Shown: positions 41,399-51,306, counted from the stretch's first letter. The stretch is 64,000 nucleotides of DNA from Dictyobacter arantiisoli (GCF_008326305.1 NZ_BIXY01000003.1:1-64000); one strand, 5' to 3'. Numbers and translations: made by a program. The notes: generated by a model from the letters alone, not told the origin.

Positions 41399-44053
41399 AT
41401 GTCAACTGCTCCAAAACCTCCAGGTATGTTGGTAAATACGCCACTGAATGTTTTGAACACCTTTGTGAAGCTGCGTGATGTGACCAACGATGTGGCGTGC
41501 GTCAATCTTGGCCGGAAAAGTCTCGATTACCGTGCTATTGTCAAAGTCTTTCCAATGAACTTTGCACTGCTTTCTGAGGATGAGCAAGAAGGTGTTATCG
41601 AGGGCTTTAAAGAATTTCTGAATGGTATTTCCTTTCCGATTCAGGTGCTGATTCGCAATCTGCCCCATAACTTGAATAGCTATTTGCATGTGATGGAATC
41701 GGTGGAAGGGGATCTGGAAGAGATGGCGCACGACCATGCGAAGTTTGTACGCCAGCTTTCCTCACGACGCGCGCTGGTGAAGCGCGAGTTCTATATTATC
41801 TTGCCCGCCGATCAGCAACCAAGCAAAAATTCGGCTGAGTCGGCTATGAATGCGCAGATGCAGCTTAAATTGCGTGTCGATGAGCTGTTACGCCAATTGG
41901 AACGCGTTGGCTTGAATGGACAGCGTCTGACCAGCCTGGAGATTGTACGGCTCTATCAGGGTTGCTTTGTGTCCACCGAGGGATGGAGCCGTCCCACGAC
42001 GAAAACGATGCTGGACGGTACCAATAGCTTGATGCGCTCTGCCTGGGAGCCTGAATCTCGTCCCTCCTCAGCCCTCTCGCAGATGGCACGCTCTGAGAAC
42101 AAGCAGGCTGCCGCACAGGCGGGTAAAAAACAGCCCAAGAAGAAGCCGCAGAAGCAGAAAAAGAAGATTCCTGGCCTTACCCAGGTGGCGGAATTGATCT
42201 CTCCCAGCTCAATTGAAATTACGCCTTCCTACCTGCGGATTGATGGCGAGAACGATCATGAATATACACGAACCCTGGCCCTGGTAAGTTATCCCCGTAG
42301 CGCTTATCCGGGATGGTTTGAGAGTATCATTCAGGTTGATGAGCCGAACGTGGATTTCAGCATTCATATTCAACCCTTGCCTCCTGAAGAAGTAAATGCA
42401 CGCCTGGCACGTAAGGCGGTCGAGTTCCGTGGCTCGGTGATTTTTTCTGAGCGCCAGGGACGGACGGCTAATCCTACTTCGACGATTGCGTTGAATGACG
42501 TCGAGAAGTTACGCGAGAACCTTGCCCGTGGTGATGAGCGCGTCTTTAATATCTCTACTTTTGTGCTGGTACGTGGCCGTGATCGCCGCGAATTGAGCGA
42601 GCGGAGTGATCGTCTGATCGCGGTTATCCGTAGTATGGACTTCCGCGCCCTGCCAGTGCGCTGGCAACACCATATGGGCTTGCTCAGTTGTTTGCCCGAT
42701 CTCAATAATCAGATCATGCGTGGACGCCTCTTTGGTACTAATTCCGCCGCCACCTTCTACCCCTTCACCGGTAGCAATATCAGTATGGACACTGGCGTGA
42801 TGTTTGGAGTCGATCCCAATGGTGGTTTGATTATCCTGGACCCCTTTAATAGCGAAATATTGGAAAATGCCAATATGGTTGTCTTTGCTAAATCGGGTGC
42901 CGGTAAAAGCTTCTTCCTGAAAACGGTCACCTGCCGCCTGCTGCCTACAGCCAACGTCTTTGTCATCGATCCAGAGGCTGAATATAACCATCTGTGTGAG
43001 CAGGTGAATGGACAGTATGTGCGCCTCTCATCTGAATCCTTAGAGATCAATCCCTTTGAATTGTATGGGAATACCGGCAAGGCTCCTGATCCTGAGAATG
43101 AGGATGATGCAGTGGAAGAAGGGAATTTCTTCCGTGAGAAATTGCTCAATCTGATCACCTTACTGGAATTGCTGCTGTCGGATGAAGGTGTTCTGACCCA
43201 GAAAGAGAAGGCTTTTCTCTATCGCTGTCTGATCAAGACCTACCAGAACCGTGGTATTACGATGGAGAGTTCCACTCATGGACGCGTGCCACCCAATATG
43301 CAGGAGTTCTATGTGATCATGTCGAGCTCGCTGCGGGGCGACAAACGTTTCGGGGTTGGCGATGATACCTATGGATTGAGCGAGCGTCTGGAACGTTACC
43401 TGCACCTTTTCCCATCCCGCACCAAAGTTGTGCTGGATAATCGTTTCATTGATTTTAATATTCGCGAGTTGAATAATACGCTGAAGCCAGTGGGACTCTT
43501 TTTGATCACCGAGTTCCTGTGGACGAAGATGCGTCAGGCTCGCCAGGCTCTGGAGGGTGAGGCAAAAAATACAATTGTGCTGATTGACGAAGCATGGTTG
43601 TTGATGCAATTCCAGCAAGGAGCCAAGTTTCTTGAGGAATTTGCCCGCAGAATTCGTAAATATGGTGGTGGCCTCTGGTGTACCACACAGAATTCGGATG
43701 ACTTCTTGAGCTCGGATGAAGGAAAGACGATCCTGGCGATGGCAACGATGAAGTTTTTGATGAAGCAGGATAGCAGCACCATTGATTCGGTTACCAAAAC
43801 CTTCCGTCTAAGCCCTCGCCAGCGTAGTATGTTGTTGGGTGCCCGCCGTGGTGAAGGTCTCTTCGCCACTCGCAACTGGACTCCCATGGAGGTCGTTGCC
43901 TCGCCGAAAGAGGCAGAGATGGCAAATACCACCATTGCTTCTTCGTTATCTCATACTGTGGCGGAACAGGAGGCTGAGTTAAACAATCTGGCGGAGTTTG
44001 ATGAGAATATGCTGTTTCAGGGTGCCTTCGCAGATGGGGGAGAAAGGCTGTAA
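41399..44053 (+). CDS. VirB4/TraE-like type IV secretion ATPase
   Basis: 884 residues. Start ATG with AAGGAGGAAGG. The N-terminal third is the partner-binding domain of VirB4-type ATPases and contains a Lys-rich insert (about 235-255, KKQPKKKPQKQKKK). C-terminal motor: Walker A FAKSGAGKSFFLK near residue 500, FVIDPEAEYNHL just after, Walker B IVLIDEAWLLM near 727, and the GGGLWCTTQN sensor. It powers assembly of the channel or pilus and substrate transfer at the inner face of the membrane. It is the clearest marker that this locus is type IV secretion related. Confidence 0.85.
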   Translation: MSTAPKPPGMLVNTPLNVLNTFVKLRDVTNDVACVNLGRKSLDYRAIVKVFPMNFALLSEDEQEGVIEGFKEFLNGISFPIQVLIRNLPHNLNSYLHVMESVEGDLEEMAHDHAKFVRQLSSRRALVKREFYIILPADQQPSKNSAESAMNAQMQLKLRVDELLRQLERVGLNGQRLTSLEIVRLYQGCFVSTEGWSRPTTKTMLDGTNSLMRSAWEPESRPSSALSQMARSENKQAAAQAGKKQPKKKPQKQKKKIPGLTQVAELISPSSIEITPSYLRIDGENDHEYTRTLALVSYPRSAYPGWFESIIQVDEPNVDFSIHIQPLPPEEVNARLARKAVEFRGSVIFSERQGRTANPTSTIALNDVEKLRENLARGDERVFNISTFVLVRGRDRRELSERSDRLIAVIRSMDFRALPVRWQHHMGLLSCLPDLNNQIMRGRLFGTNSAATFYPFTGSNISMDTGVMFGVDPNGGLIILDPFNSEILENANMVVFAKSGAGKSFFLKTVTCRLLPTANVFVIDPEAEYNHLCEQVNGQYVRLSSESLEINPFELYGNTGKAPDPENEDDAVEEGNFFREKLLNLITLLELLLSDEGVLTQKEKAFLYRCLIKTYQNRGITMESSTHGRVPPNMQEFYVIMSSSLRGDKRFGVGDDTYGLSERLERYLHLFPSRTKVVLDNRFIDFNIRELNNTLKPVGLFLITEFLWTKMRQARQALEGEAKNTIVLIDEAWLLMQFQQGAKFLEEFARRIRKYGGGLWCTTQNSDDFLSSDEGKTILAMATMKFLMKQDSSTIDSVTKTFRLSPRQRSMLLGARRGEGLFATRNWTPMEVVASPKEAEMANTTIASSLSHTVAEQEAELNNLAEFDENMLFQGAFADGGERL

Positions 44054-45028
44054 ATGAAGCTATTTGGAAATGAGGAAGCCGCTGAACCAGCTTCTACACG
44101 CGAACAACTTGCGGTCCGCTTAGGAATTATTTTCCTGGCGGCCGTATTGATCATCTGGCTCTCTGGCGGTTTTCCACCCACTGTCTGGACCCTGTTAATA
44201 AAGATTTTCCTGTACTGGAATGTCTATTGGTCCACCAAACACAATGGATTGGGCGTACCCCTGATTATCTTAATTATCCAGTCACTGCTGCTGCTGGTTG
44301 CCTGGATCTTGTTAATTGTGAGTGTGGTACGTGAAATCAGAGGCTTTTTATCCCCTGAGGATTATAGCTCTCCCATTGAGCCTGTGCCGGCTGTTCAGGC
44401 TGTTCAGACGCCTGAGCCAGCCGCAGTGGAGAATGTGGTTAGTCGTAGCAAAACGGCTCGACAGGCGACTCAGATGCTACCACCAACCCCAACAGCTACG
44501 CGGAAGCGTGCACCTGCACCGGATGCAACGGAAAATACCGGCAGCCTACGTAATCCATTTGAGATAGATACCCAACCCACGGTGGTAAAGGCGGGAACTC
44601 GCAAGCAGACGACGGCTAAAAAATCGTCAGATGCAAGCAATTCACGCACCACTAAAGTCCCCGAGCCTGCCAGTAAAGCTTATACCCCCCGTGATCCTTT
44701 TGATGTGCAATTGGATGTGCTGGATCTATTTGATCAGGCGCAGCAATCAGAAGATGATCCTTTCTCACATGACAAGGTGGATATTGCAGAGGAACAAACA
44801 ATTGTAGAGGAGCCAGAGCAAGAAGAGCCAGCAGAATTCGTGTATGGAAATCCTTTTGAAGGACCGCTCCCTGAAGTTTTTGAGTACGATGCAGACCTCA
44901 AGCGATCAGTTGATGATATGAACACGGAGCGGGATGCTAAGGCCGCTGAAAAGCTTGCTGCCAGTAAAGATAAGGACAGCAAAAAGATTGCCTCAACCAA
45001 AAAAACTGCTGTAGATCCAGACGCATAA
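44054..45028 (+). CDS. Membrane protein with long acidic cytoplasmic tail
   Basis: 324 residues, starting directly after the VirB4-like stop codon. Two to three membrane helices in the first 100 residues (LGIIFLAAVLIIWLSGG, then IILIIQSLLLLVAWILLIV), then a low-complexity tail rich in Pro, Thr, Lys, Glu and Asp with repeated short motifs such as NPFEID, DPFDVQLD and NPFEGP. No family recognised. The spacing makes it part of the channel operon; the tail could bind partner proteins through its NPF/DPF motifs (inference). Confidence 0.55.
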   Translation: MKLFGNEEAAEPASTREQLAVRLGIIFLAAVLIIWLSGGFPPTVWTLLIKIFLYWNVYWSTKHNGLGVPLIILIIQSLLLLVAWILLIVSVVREIRGFLSPEDYSSPIEPVPAVQAVQTPEPAAVENVVSRSKTARQATQMLPPTPTATRKRAPAPDATENTGSLRNPFEIDTQPTVVKAGTRKQTTAKKSSDASNSRTTKVPEPASKAYTPRDPFDVQLDVLDLFDQAQQSEDDPFSHDKVDIAEEQTIVEEPEQEEPAEFVYGNPFEGPLPEVFEYDADLKRSVDDMNTERDAKAAEKLAASKDKDSKKIASTKKTAVDPDA

Positions 45029-45032
45029 GAAT

Positions 45033-45227
45033 GTGTTAGCCTCCCAGTACCATCGGGATCTTGCTGCTCACTGACTGGCAGGCGCTTGCGCGCCTGCGCC
45101 CTTTTTATTGTGTGGTGCAGGAAAGGTGCGCAGCACCTTTCCTGCACCACACAATAAAAAGATGTTTGAGCACCGCAGGTGCGAAAACTCATGCACAGAG
45201 ACCGTGGAGACCACGGGGGGCTGACAC
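45033..45227. mobile_element. MITE-like palindromic element, copy B
   Basis: About 195 bp, 5 bp after the stop of the channel operon. Ends GTGTTAGCCTCCC and complement-like GGGGGGCTGACAC. The centre is a 29-bp perfect hairpin, 45101-45129 / 45133-45161, framed by CTTTTT and AAAAAG. It is homologous to 1459-1645 in the opposite orientation. Five stem base pairs differ between the copies and all five keep pairing. Placed, like copy A, between convergent genes, where it would end both transcripts. Confidence 0.7.
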
Positions 45228-45371
45228 TCTCTGAGGGGATGTTAGTCACCCCTCTTTCATTGAACAGGAATACACCTATAATGCATTCTCCCTTAATCAA
45301 CTTTCAAAGAAAGGCATCTCATTCATTTACAGGTGTGGACCATGAGACGCTGACGCTTCGTTATGAGCGGT

Positions 45372-48300
45372 TTACCAACCAGTATCGATGTTGATCTGAT
45401 CTTTATAGCGTTTCTTGCGCTCTTCCAGCCAGCTATCCAGATCATTGCGCTCTTTCAAGAGTCGTTCGGCGAAGCGTTCACGGCGGCGGAAGATACGCAA
45501 TACCTGTTTAACGTCCGTCTCGGTAAAGGCATGATCCTCGACAAGTACCCGATAGGTATCTGGTTGATAGGCTTGAAAATGATCCAGTACCCGTTGTTCC
45601 AGTAAGAACTCTTCAATGCCGCACTGTCCCTGCTTGATACGGGATTCGATACCCGAGTTAATAAAGACGTTATCAATAAGATCCTCAAGTGCTTTCTTGC
45701 GCAGGAATTGTTCATTGTGTTGCTGCCATTCCTGCAGATCTTTCTTCTCTTTCTTATAGTATGAGCGGTCTTTACTATTCCAGGGGGCATTTTTGATCAA
45801 GGGATCGATGATGCTCAAGCGATAGCTGATATAGAGGCGCTTGAAGGTATGGACTTTATTGAGCTGATCCAGCATGATAGATTTGGATTGCACGGTACCA
45901 ATGCTGGTACGCGCCTGCGTTTCCTGGATGGATTGCTCAAGGGCTTTGAGGATTTCCGCGTTGGGTTGCGCGATGAGTTTAGAGAGTACACGCGATTCGC
46001 GGGGCTTGCGCAGTGGGCGTGTGGCGCGACTTTGTGCTGCCAGTTCTTCTGGCAAGTTTGTGATGGCCTGCTCTATCTCGGGCGTATAGATGATGCGTTC
46101 TCGATGGATTGATTGTTGTACCTCCTGGTGTGCCTGTTGGAGCGCTGCGAAATCTTGCAGTTTGTAGGAACTTACCACGTCCCCGGCCAGCAGTGCGATA
46201 TCCCTTTCCTCATGGCTGACATGGGTACCTGGATATTGTACCTCTTTAAGAACATTTTGATAGGCTTGCGCGATCGCTTCAACATCTCCATTCTGGATAG
46301 CATACTTGAATTGTTGTAAGACAGCATCAGCGTAGACCTGATGCCGGCGCTGGAGATAGTCATGCCAGAGCGTCTGAAGCGCAGGCTGCCAGAGGGCGCT
46401 CTGGCCCGTAATGCGGGTGTGAACTGTGATATCGATATCCGCAAAGAGTGCCTGGCAGAAGGCATCCAGGAAGGTTTCTTTATAGGGATCGAGGAGCTCT
46501 TGTGCCTGTTCCAGCGCGATTTTAAGATAGGGCATCAGCCGTACAATCTCCGGTTGTCGCTGGTAGCGGTCATTGACATGTGGAGCGATATCGAGCAGGA
46601 CGGTGGTGCTGATCGTTGTCTCAGCCACCTCGGCGTTCTGTCCTGTCAGGATGGGTCCCAGGTTGTCGATCAGCCGCGTAAGATCCATTTCTGTATCTAT
46701 ATGCTCAACGAGAATGGGATAGATGCTGGCGGCCAGATGTGTGCGAGCTTCCAGTTGCAACTGCTGCATCTTTTGAATCTGTGGCTGTGTTGGAGGTTTC
46801 GCCAGGCGTACCCAGCGTTTACTCAGTTCCGGTTGCTGGAGCAACTCACCAATTGAAAGCCAGCCCTGGATATAGTCGATCAACTCAGGAGTCAGCTTAA
46901 GGGCGGCGCTCTGGGAGCGTGTGTGCAAGAGTTGTAAAAATGTCCGGGTGCTCTCCTGCGTGAGGTGACTGGCGTCGAAAGTCGTCAGATAATGGGTGAG
47001 TAGTGGTGCAAAGGCTTCAGGCCAGTTATCCTGTTGAATCAAGGCCAGACAATCGTTCTCAATGAAGGTGATTGTTTCCTCCGGGGTCAAGCAGGCTAAT
47101 TGTAGTAATTCTTCCACCAGGGCGGGCTGTTCCCGTGCCGCAAGCAGTAAGTTACCCAGCATCTGTGTTTTATTTGGATAGGCGATCTCGATGAGATGCT
47201 GGAAGAAGTGCAACGTGTTCGGAGCGGTCTCCTCATTGATAATCAACCTCTGCAGGACAGTCTCAAATGTTTGCCCGCCTTGTGGACTGGTTAGCAAGCT
47301 CGTGAGCCTGGATGCTTCCAGGGTGACGGGAGTGCGCAATACCTGTTCCACCGCGCGGTTATGCCAGCTCGTGGGAAGATTTTCATTAGCGATCAGCCGC
47401 CCAACCGTATCCCATGAAACGTCGAGCCAGGGATGAAGCGCGCTATGGTTATGGAGTGTCTCCAGTTGTGCCCAGGTTTCCAGCAAGCCACGCTGAATTT
47501 CCCAGGGATAAATCAAATCCACTTTGTCGTTTTGCAGGGTCTCGGTAAGATAGTCCAATAAGCCAGAACCTTCGTCAATCCATACCGCTTCCAGATAGTG
47601 CTGTGGCAAGGCGTGGACCAGGACACGTAAGAGTATAAAGAGATTGTGCTTTGAAACTTCGCGGACAGCGTGCTCTTCCTGACTGAGCATCCGATCAATC
47701 TGGCTGTAGATTAAAGGGAGCATCGATTCAAAAATAAAGATTTCCAGGTTCTGGGCTACTTCGCTATCGGGAGCAGCTTCTGTGCATTGCCGAATAATAA
47801 TAGAACATTCTGAACCCTGGCGCTGCCACCATTGCTCGTAGGTGGATGTGAAGATGTACGGCCAGAGATGTCCCCAGAGATTAAGCCAGATCTGGCAGGC
47901 CCCGATATCCGTGGCCCGTAAGGCGGTCAGAGTAGAGAGCATCTCATTCCAGATCGACCAGACAGGCCAATCTGCTGAAGAGTGTAGCCCCTTCTGACTA
48001 TCCGTCTGTTGAATGATGGCAACGGCGTTTTTGACGAGCAGATCTCCAATCTGATAGAGATGTTCTGCGATGAAGGGATTGTGTTGAGCGAGCTGATTGA
48101 GTTCAGAGGCGCGCTGTTTGCCATACGCATTCCACCATTCCCAGTGTAGTTCGCTATATGGTTGTGTTGCAATGAGCTGAAAAAGATAGATCCAGACCAC
48201 TGGCTCCTGCTGTGGCGTTGCGATCTTGCTGAGCTTTTCGTGCCAGTCATCGATTGCCCAGCGGTCCTTTTCCTGGAGTGCTGAGAGGATCTTATCTACC

Positions 48301-49943
48301 ACCTTTTTGCCGAAGGGGGTCAGGGCAGTAACCAGACTCTCACTACTTTGTAGCTTGAGGGTATGATGGATGGTCAGGAAGATGTTTTCCCCTTTGATTT
48401 GCCACCAGCGTTGAAAGACCCGTCGGGCCAGATCTTCGGCACTGAGCGCTTGTACCAGATGCAGCCAGACCGGCGCAAATTGTCGTAGTGGTGCAGAAAG
48501 CTCTAGCATATCCACCCAGAAGTACATGCTATCAATATTGTTGGCATTGATAGCATCATTGACCTGCGTCGCAACCAGTAATCCTATTTCATTCATCGCG
48601 CTCTGGAGCGTATCGATAACCAGCTGGATATTTGAGGGCAGAGGATAATTGGTATATTTCTCCAGACAGGCGAAACAGGCCACTAAATCCTGGCGGCAGG
48701 TTTGTTCCCACCAGCTACGATTTCTGGCGATCCATTTAACGATGGTCTGTTGGACATTGGGACGCCGGAGACGCTCCAGATCCGCGAGCAGTGGTGTCTC
48801 TTCCTCTACAATATTGTCCAGACGTTGCTTGACGATGTTGATCAGTTCTTGTACATCATTTTGTGTCGGGGCATCCTGGCGCGAAATATAGATGCGCATA
48901 AAATGTGCGAGATCGCTGCACTGTTCTGTCTCAGCCTGTTTGAGCAGGTCTGTGAGGTCACGATAGCTATGCTCATTCTCTTCTAGCAAACAATCGACCG
49001 CAAAGAGGACAAAGCGGGCCAGAACCGTCTCCGGCATCAATGGGGTAACGCGACCATTATAGCAATTCAAGGCGTAGCCGTTAACACCCTGATCCTGATA
49101 GTAGGCAGCGGGCAATTCACCTGTCTGAGAGGTCAGCCAGCAGGTGCCCGTAATGGTAGGCAGGATATTGGTATCCCCTGGATAGCCATAGATCGAGGCT
49201 GGACGGGCGCTATCGACACGTTCATAGGTACTGAACGTTAATTCCTGCATACTCTCCAATGTGCGAGGCAGGCTATGTGTCAGTCCCCAGATCAAGCCTG
49301 CCACGATTTTTGGCTCAGCCGCAATGTAGATACGTTGTCCAGGCTGACGCATCAGGAAAGCGCGTAGCATAAACTCTAATTGCTCGCGTGGTAGCTGATT
49401 GAGATCTTGACGGCTCAGACTGCCTGTACGCATCCGTTCGCTCTCAACAGGGACTGTCTCTGGTTCCTGGAGCGTTGGGAATGCGACACGCGGCAACGTG
49501 CGTTCTTCAGGAGCCAGTTGATCTGAGGTCTTCCAATAACTGGCCCCCCAGAGGCTAATTGCCTCACGGGCCGTAAAAGGGAGGGAGGTATTGAGCGTTG
49601 AAATGGCTGGCAAGTCCGTCAGCAAGTGGGTAAAGAATGATCCTGACGTACTCTCATCATCCGGGGGGAGATAACTCTTATGAACGAGAATACGCTCCTG
49701 GTCCGCTTGCCGAAAGGCCAGCGAAACAGGCGCCTGCTGGGGTGGTAACTCGGATGAATCCTTCTGATTTTGTGGCAGCACATAGGTAACATATTTGAGG
49801 AGTGTCTGTATACGATCACTATGAACATTGACCGAGTTGACCTCCTCCATCAGACCTGGTGACGCCGCACGGATCTGGAAACCCGCATCCCCAAATCCTC
49901 GCGTTGACCAGGTATACCAGAGTTGTTCACTCTCCGTCCTCAT
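45372..49943 (-). CDS. GAP1-like (GTPase-associated protein 1) giant helical protein
   Basis: 1523 residues. The N-terminus (LWYTWSTRGFGDAGFQ, then AASPGL) and the later ELTFSTYERVDSARPASIYG fit the GAP1-N2 pattern of GTPase-associated-system proteins, thought from comparative genomics to act in conflict or signalling systems with a GTPase partner. Residues 380-1350 are helical-repeat-like; 1350-1523 are charged coiled coil with KKEKKDLQEWQQHNEQF. No GTPase gene is next to it here, so it is an orphan or its partner is elsewhere. No box promoter is seen upstream. It runs convergent to the secretion locus and is probably separate from it. Confidence 0.6.
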   Translation of the reverse strand: MRTESEQLWYTWSTRGFGDAGFQIRAASPGLMEEVNSVNVHSDRIQTLLKYVTYVLPQNQKDSSELPPQQAPVSLAFRQADQERILVHKSYLPPDDESTSGSFFTHLLTDLPAISTLNTSLPFTAREAISLWGASYWKTSDQLAPEERTLPRVAFPTLQEPETVPVESERMRTGSLSRQDLNQLPREQLEFMLRAFLMRQPGQRIYIAAEPKIVAGLIWGLTHSLPRTLESMQELTFSTYERVDSARPASIYGYPGDTNILPTITGTCWLTSQTGELPAAYYQDQGVNGYALNCYNGRVTPLMPETVLARFVLFAVDCLLEENEHSYRDLTDLLKQAETEQCSDLAHFMRIYISRQDAPTQNDVQELINIVKQRLDNIVEEETPLLADLERLRRPNVQQTIVKWIARNRSWWEQTCRQDLVACFACLEKYTNYPLPSNIQLVIDTLQSAMNEIGLLVATQVNDAINANNIDSMYFWVDMLELSAPLRQFAPVWLHLVQALSAEDLARRVFQRWWQIKGENIFLTIHHTLKLQSSESLVTALTPFGKKVVDKILSALQEKDRWAIDDWHEKLSKIATPQQEPVVWIYLFQLIATQPYSELHWEWWNAYGKQRASELNQLAQHNPFIAEHLYQIGDLLVKNAVAIIQQTDSQKGLHSSADWPVWSIWNEMLSTLTALRATDIGACQIWLNLWGHLWPYIFTSTYEQWWQRQGSECSIIIRQCTEAAPDSEVAQNLEIFIFESMLPLIYSQIDRMLSQEEHAVREVSKHNLFILLRVLVHALPQHYLEAVWIDEGSGLLDYLTETLQNDKVDLIYPWEIQRGLLETWAQLETLHNHSALHPWLDVSWDTVGRLIANENLPTSWHNRAVEQVLRTPVTLEASRLTSLLTSPQGGQTFETVLQRLIINEETAPNTLHFFQHLIEIAYPNKTQMLGNLLLAAREQPALVEELLQLACLTPEETITFIENDCLALIQQDNWPEAFAPLLTHYLTTFDASHLTQESTRTFLQLLHTRSQSAALKLTPELIDYIQGWLSIGELLQQPELSKRWVRLAKPPTQPQIQKMQQLQLEARTHLAASIYPILVEHIDTEMDLTRLIDNLGPILTGQNAEVAETTISTTVLLDIAPHVNDRYQRQPEIVRLMPYLKIALEQAQELLDPYKETFLDAFCQALFADIDITVHTRITGQSALWQPALQTLWHDYLQRRHQVYADAVLQQFKYAIQNGDVEAIAQAYQNVLKEVQYPGTHVSHEERDIALLAGDVVSSYKLQDFAALQQAHQEVQQSIHRERIIYTPEIEQAITNLPEELAAQSRATRPLRKPRESRVLSKLIAQPNAEILKALEQSIQETQARTSIGTVQSKSIMLDQLNKVHTFKRLYISYRLSIIDPLIKNAPWNSKDRSYYKKEKKDLQEWQQHNEQFLRKKALEDLIDNVFINSGIESRIKQGQCGIEEFLLEQRVLDHFQAYQPDTYRVLVEDHAFTETDVKQVLRIFRRRERFAERLLKERNDLDSWLEERKKRYKDQINIDTGW

Positions 49944-50089
49944 TGTCCTACCGCCTTTGCCTCCCTGATAGTGGAATAGGCTCTATTTATTGTCGCTCTT
50001 ATATGAATTCAAGGAGTAAAATAATATCCTATACACGCAGAATCTATAGAAGTGGATTTATACAGCAATGCGGCTAATTATCATCCTTG

Positions 50090-50215
50090 ATGTGAAAAGC
50101 AGGGGTACCTCGTGATCAAGTGAATTGCAGGGAATGCAATCCCCTGACCGGGTCCAGGGCAGTGCCCTGATCTCTCCCCTCACCTGCTCGCGTAGCGGGC
50201 AAGTTTTCACATGAG
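50090..50215. repeat. Dispersed multi-hairpin repeat, related to the 19.3 kb cluster
   Basis: Bounded by GTGAAAA and TTTTCAC. It contains small palindromes (ATTGCAGGGAATGCAAT, CAGGGCAGTGCCCTG, GCTCGCGTAGCGGGC) arranged like those at 19438-19650 with a shared TGATCTC/TCTCTT-CTCCC joint. It fills most of the gap before the GAP1-like gene. The rest of 49944-50546 shows no gene. Confidence 0.5.
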
Positions 50216-50546
50216 GGTGGTCAGTGTATTAGCAAGATAGATAAGAATTATGACCGTAGCCAGGCTGGAAATCTTGATCAAGTATAATATAGATAGAAAT
50301 ATATTACAAGTTGACAACGATCGATTTTTAAGGCGGGGACAGACGAATAGAGTAACCAAGGAACGCCTTGCAAATATCTGGTCTATTATGACATAGACGC
50401 TTTTGATTGATTGCTCTTTTGCCTTTATCACCTATAAGTCCTATATAAATTCGCTACTACGCGTTACTCCTGCTGAGTTTATGAGAAGGCAGGGCATATT
50501 TCTCTTATTGTGGGCATAAAAAAACGCCATCTTATTAGATGGCGTT

Positions 50547-50621
50547 TGGAGCGGGAGACGGGATTCGAACCCGCGACATCTTCCTTGGCAAGGAAGTGCT
50601 CTACCACTGAGCCACTCCCGC
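50547..50621 (-). tRNA. tRNA-Gly (GCC)
   Basis: On the minus strand the 7-bp acceptor stem GCGGGAG/CTCCCGC, D-arm, anticodon loop CTTGCCAAG with GCC, and T-arm GGTTCGAATCC are all intact. CCA is encoded (complement of 50547-50549). It lies 26 bp downstream of the minus-strand 5S rRNA and is probably cut from the same transcript. Confidence 0.95.
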
Positions 50622-50647
50622 GAATGATTGCCCGTGTGGGCAGGTGA

Positions 50648-50763
50648 AACGGCGATGTCCTATTTTCCCACGCAGTTGCCCACGTAGTATCATCGGGGCG
50701 GAAGAGCTTAACTACCGTGTTCGGGATGGGAACGGGTGTGCCTTCTTCGCTAGAATCACCGGT
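50648..50763 (-). rRNA. rrf: 5S rRNA, copy 1 (not linked to 16S/23S)
   Basis: About 116 nt on the minus strand, with the hallmark CACCCGTTCCCATCCCGAAC, GTAGTTAAGCTCTTCCGCC and terminal helix CGGTGA/TCGCCG. Ends are estimated from that helix. No 16S or 23S sequence flanks it; the upstream DNA holds its own promoter (50802-50830). Differs at a few positions from copy 2 at 54631. Confidence 0.92.
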
Positions 50764-50801
50764 TCGCCTGCACATACAAGCGTTTCGTTTCGACGTGGTT
50801 T

Positions 50802-50830
50802 ATAATAGCAGACCCTATGAATTCTGTCAA
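50802..50830 (-). promoter_or_regulatory. Sigma-70 promoter of 5S copy 1 and tRNA-Gly
   Basis: Minus strand: TTGACA (50830-50825), 17-bp spacer, TATTAT (50807-50802). The start site would lie about 30 bp before the mature 5S. Confidence 0.8.
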
Positions 50831-51306
50831 CACTTTTAGCCAGCAATTTTTGATCATCTCCAAAATTCATAAATGCCCCGTTCCTCGTACAGGCATCTCG
50901 CCCTACCGCCCTATCTGATCCCCATTCTCTCCTGTTCGGGTACGGTTGCGAAGCTTCAGAGGTTAGGAATCGTACGGGTTACAGAGCACGGGCCTGCGCT
51001 GCGTTTCGTGCTGTGCCTACATTATTGAACATTCTAATCTAAAATTACTGTCTACTTGTGATTGTTACAAATGACGGTATGACACGCTTTTCTTTGGATA
51101 AAAAGACATCTTTTGTAAACGTGGATATCGCAGGGCAAAGCCTTAGAGCAAGGTTGAGCTTGGATGAGAAGGCGCTTGAGAGGCGGATCTACGCCACGAT
51201 TTTTTTACGAATTTTCAAAAATGGATCAAAAAAGCTCAAAATTAGCCCCAAACCCTCTTGCATTGCAGTGGTAGATGCACTATAATAGGCAACGTCAAAC
51301 ACACAT
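50831..51306. other. Gap before tRNA-Lys
   Basis: 476 bases. An open frame at 51058-51285 would give 75 residues but has no ribosome site and no recognisable features, so it is not called. The DNA just before the tRNA should contain its promoter; I do not see a clear pair of hexamers. Confidence 0.35.

Noticed and set aside
11403-45028. Integrative conjugative element
   Set aside because: No relaxase, integrase, VirD4 or attachment repeats are visible, and no tRNA lies at either end of the locus.
51058-51285. 75-residue gene before tRNA-Lys
   Set aside because: No ribosome site, no recognisable motif, and unremarkable sequence.
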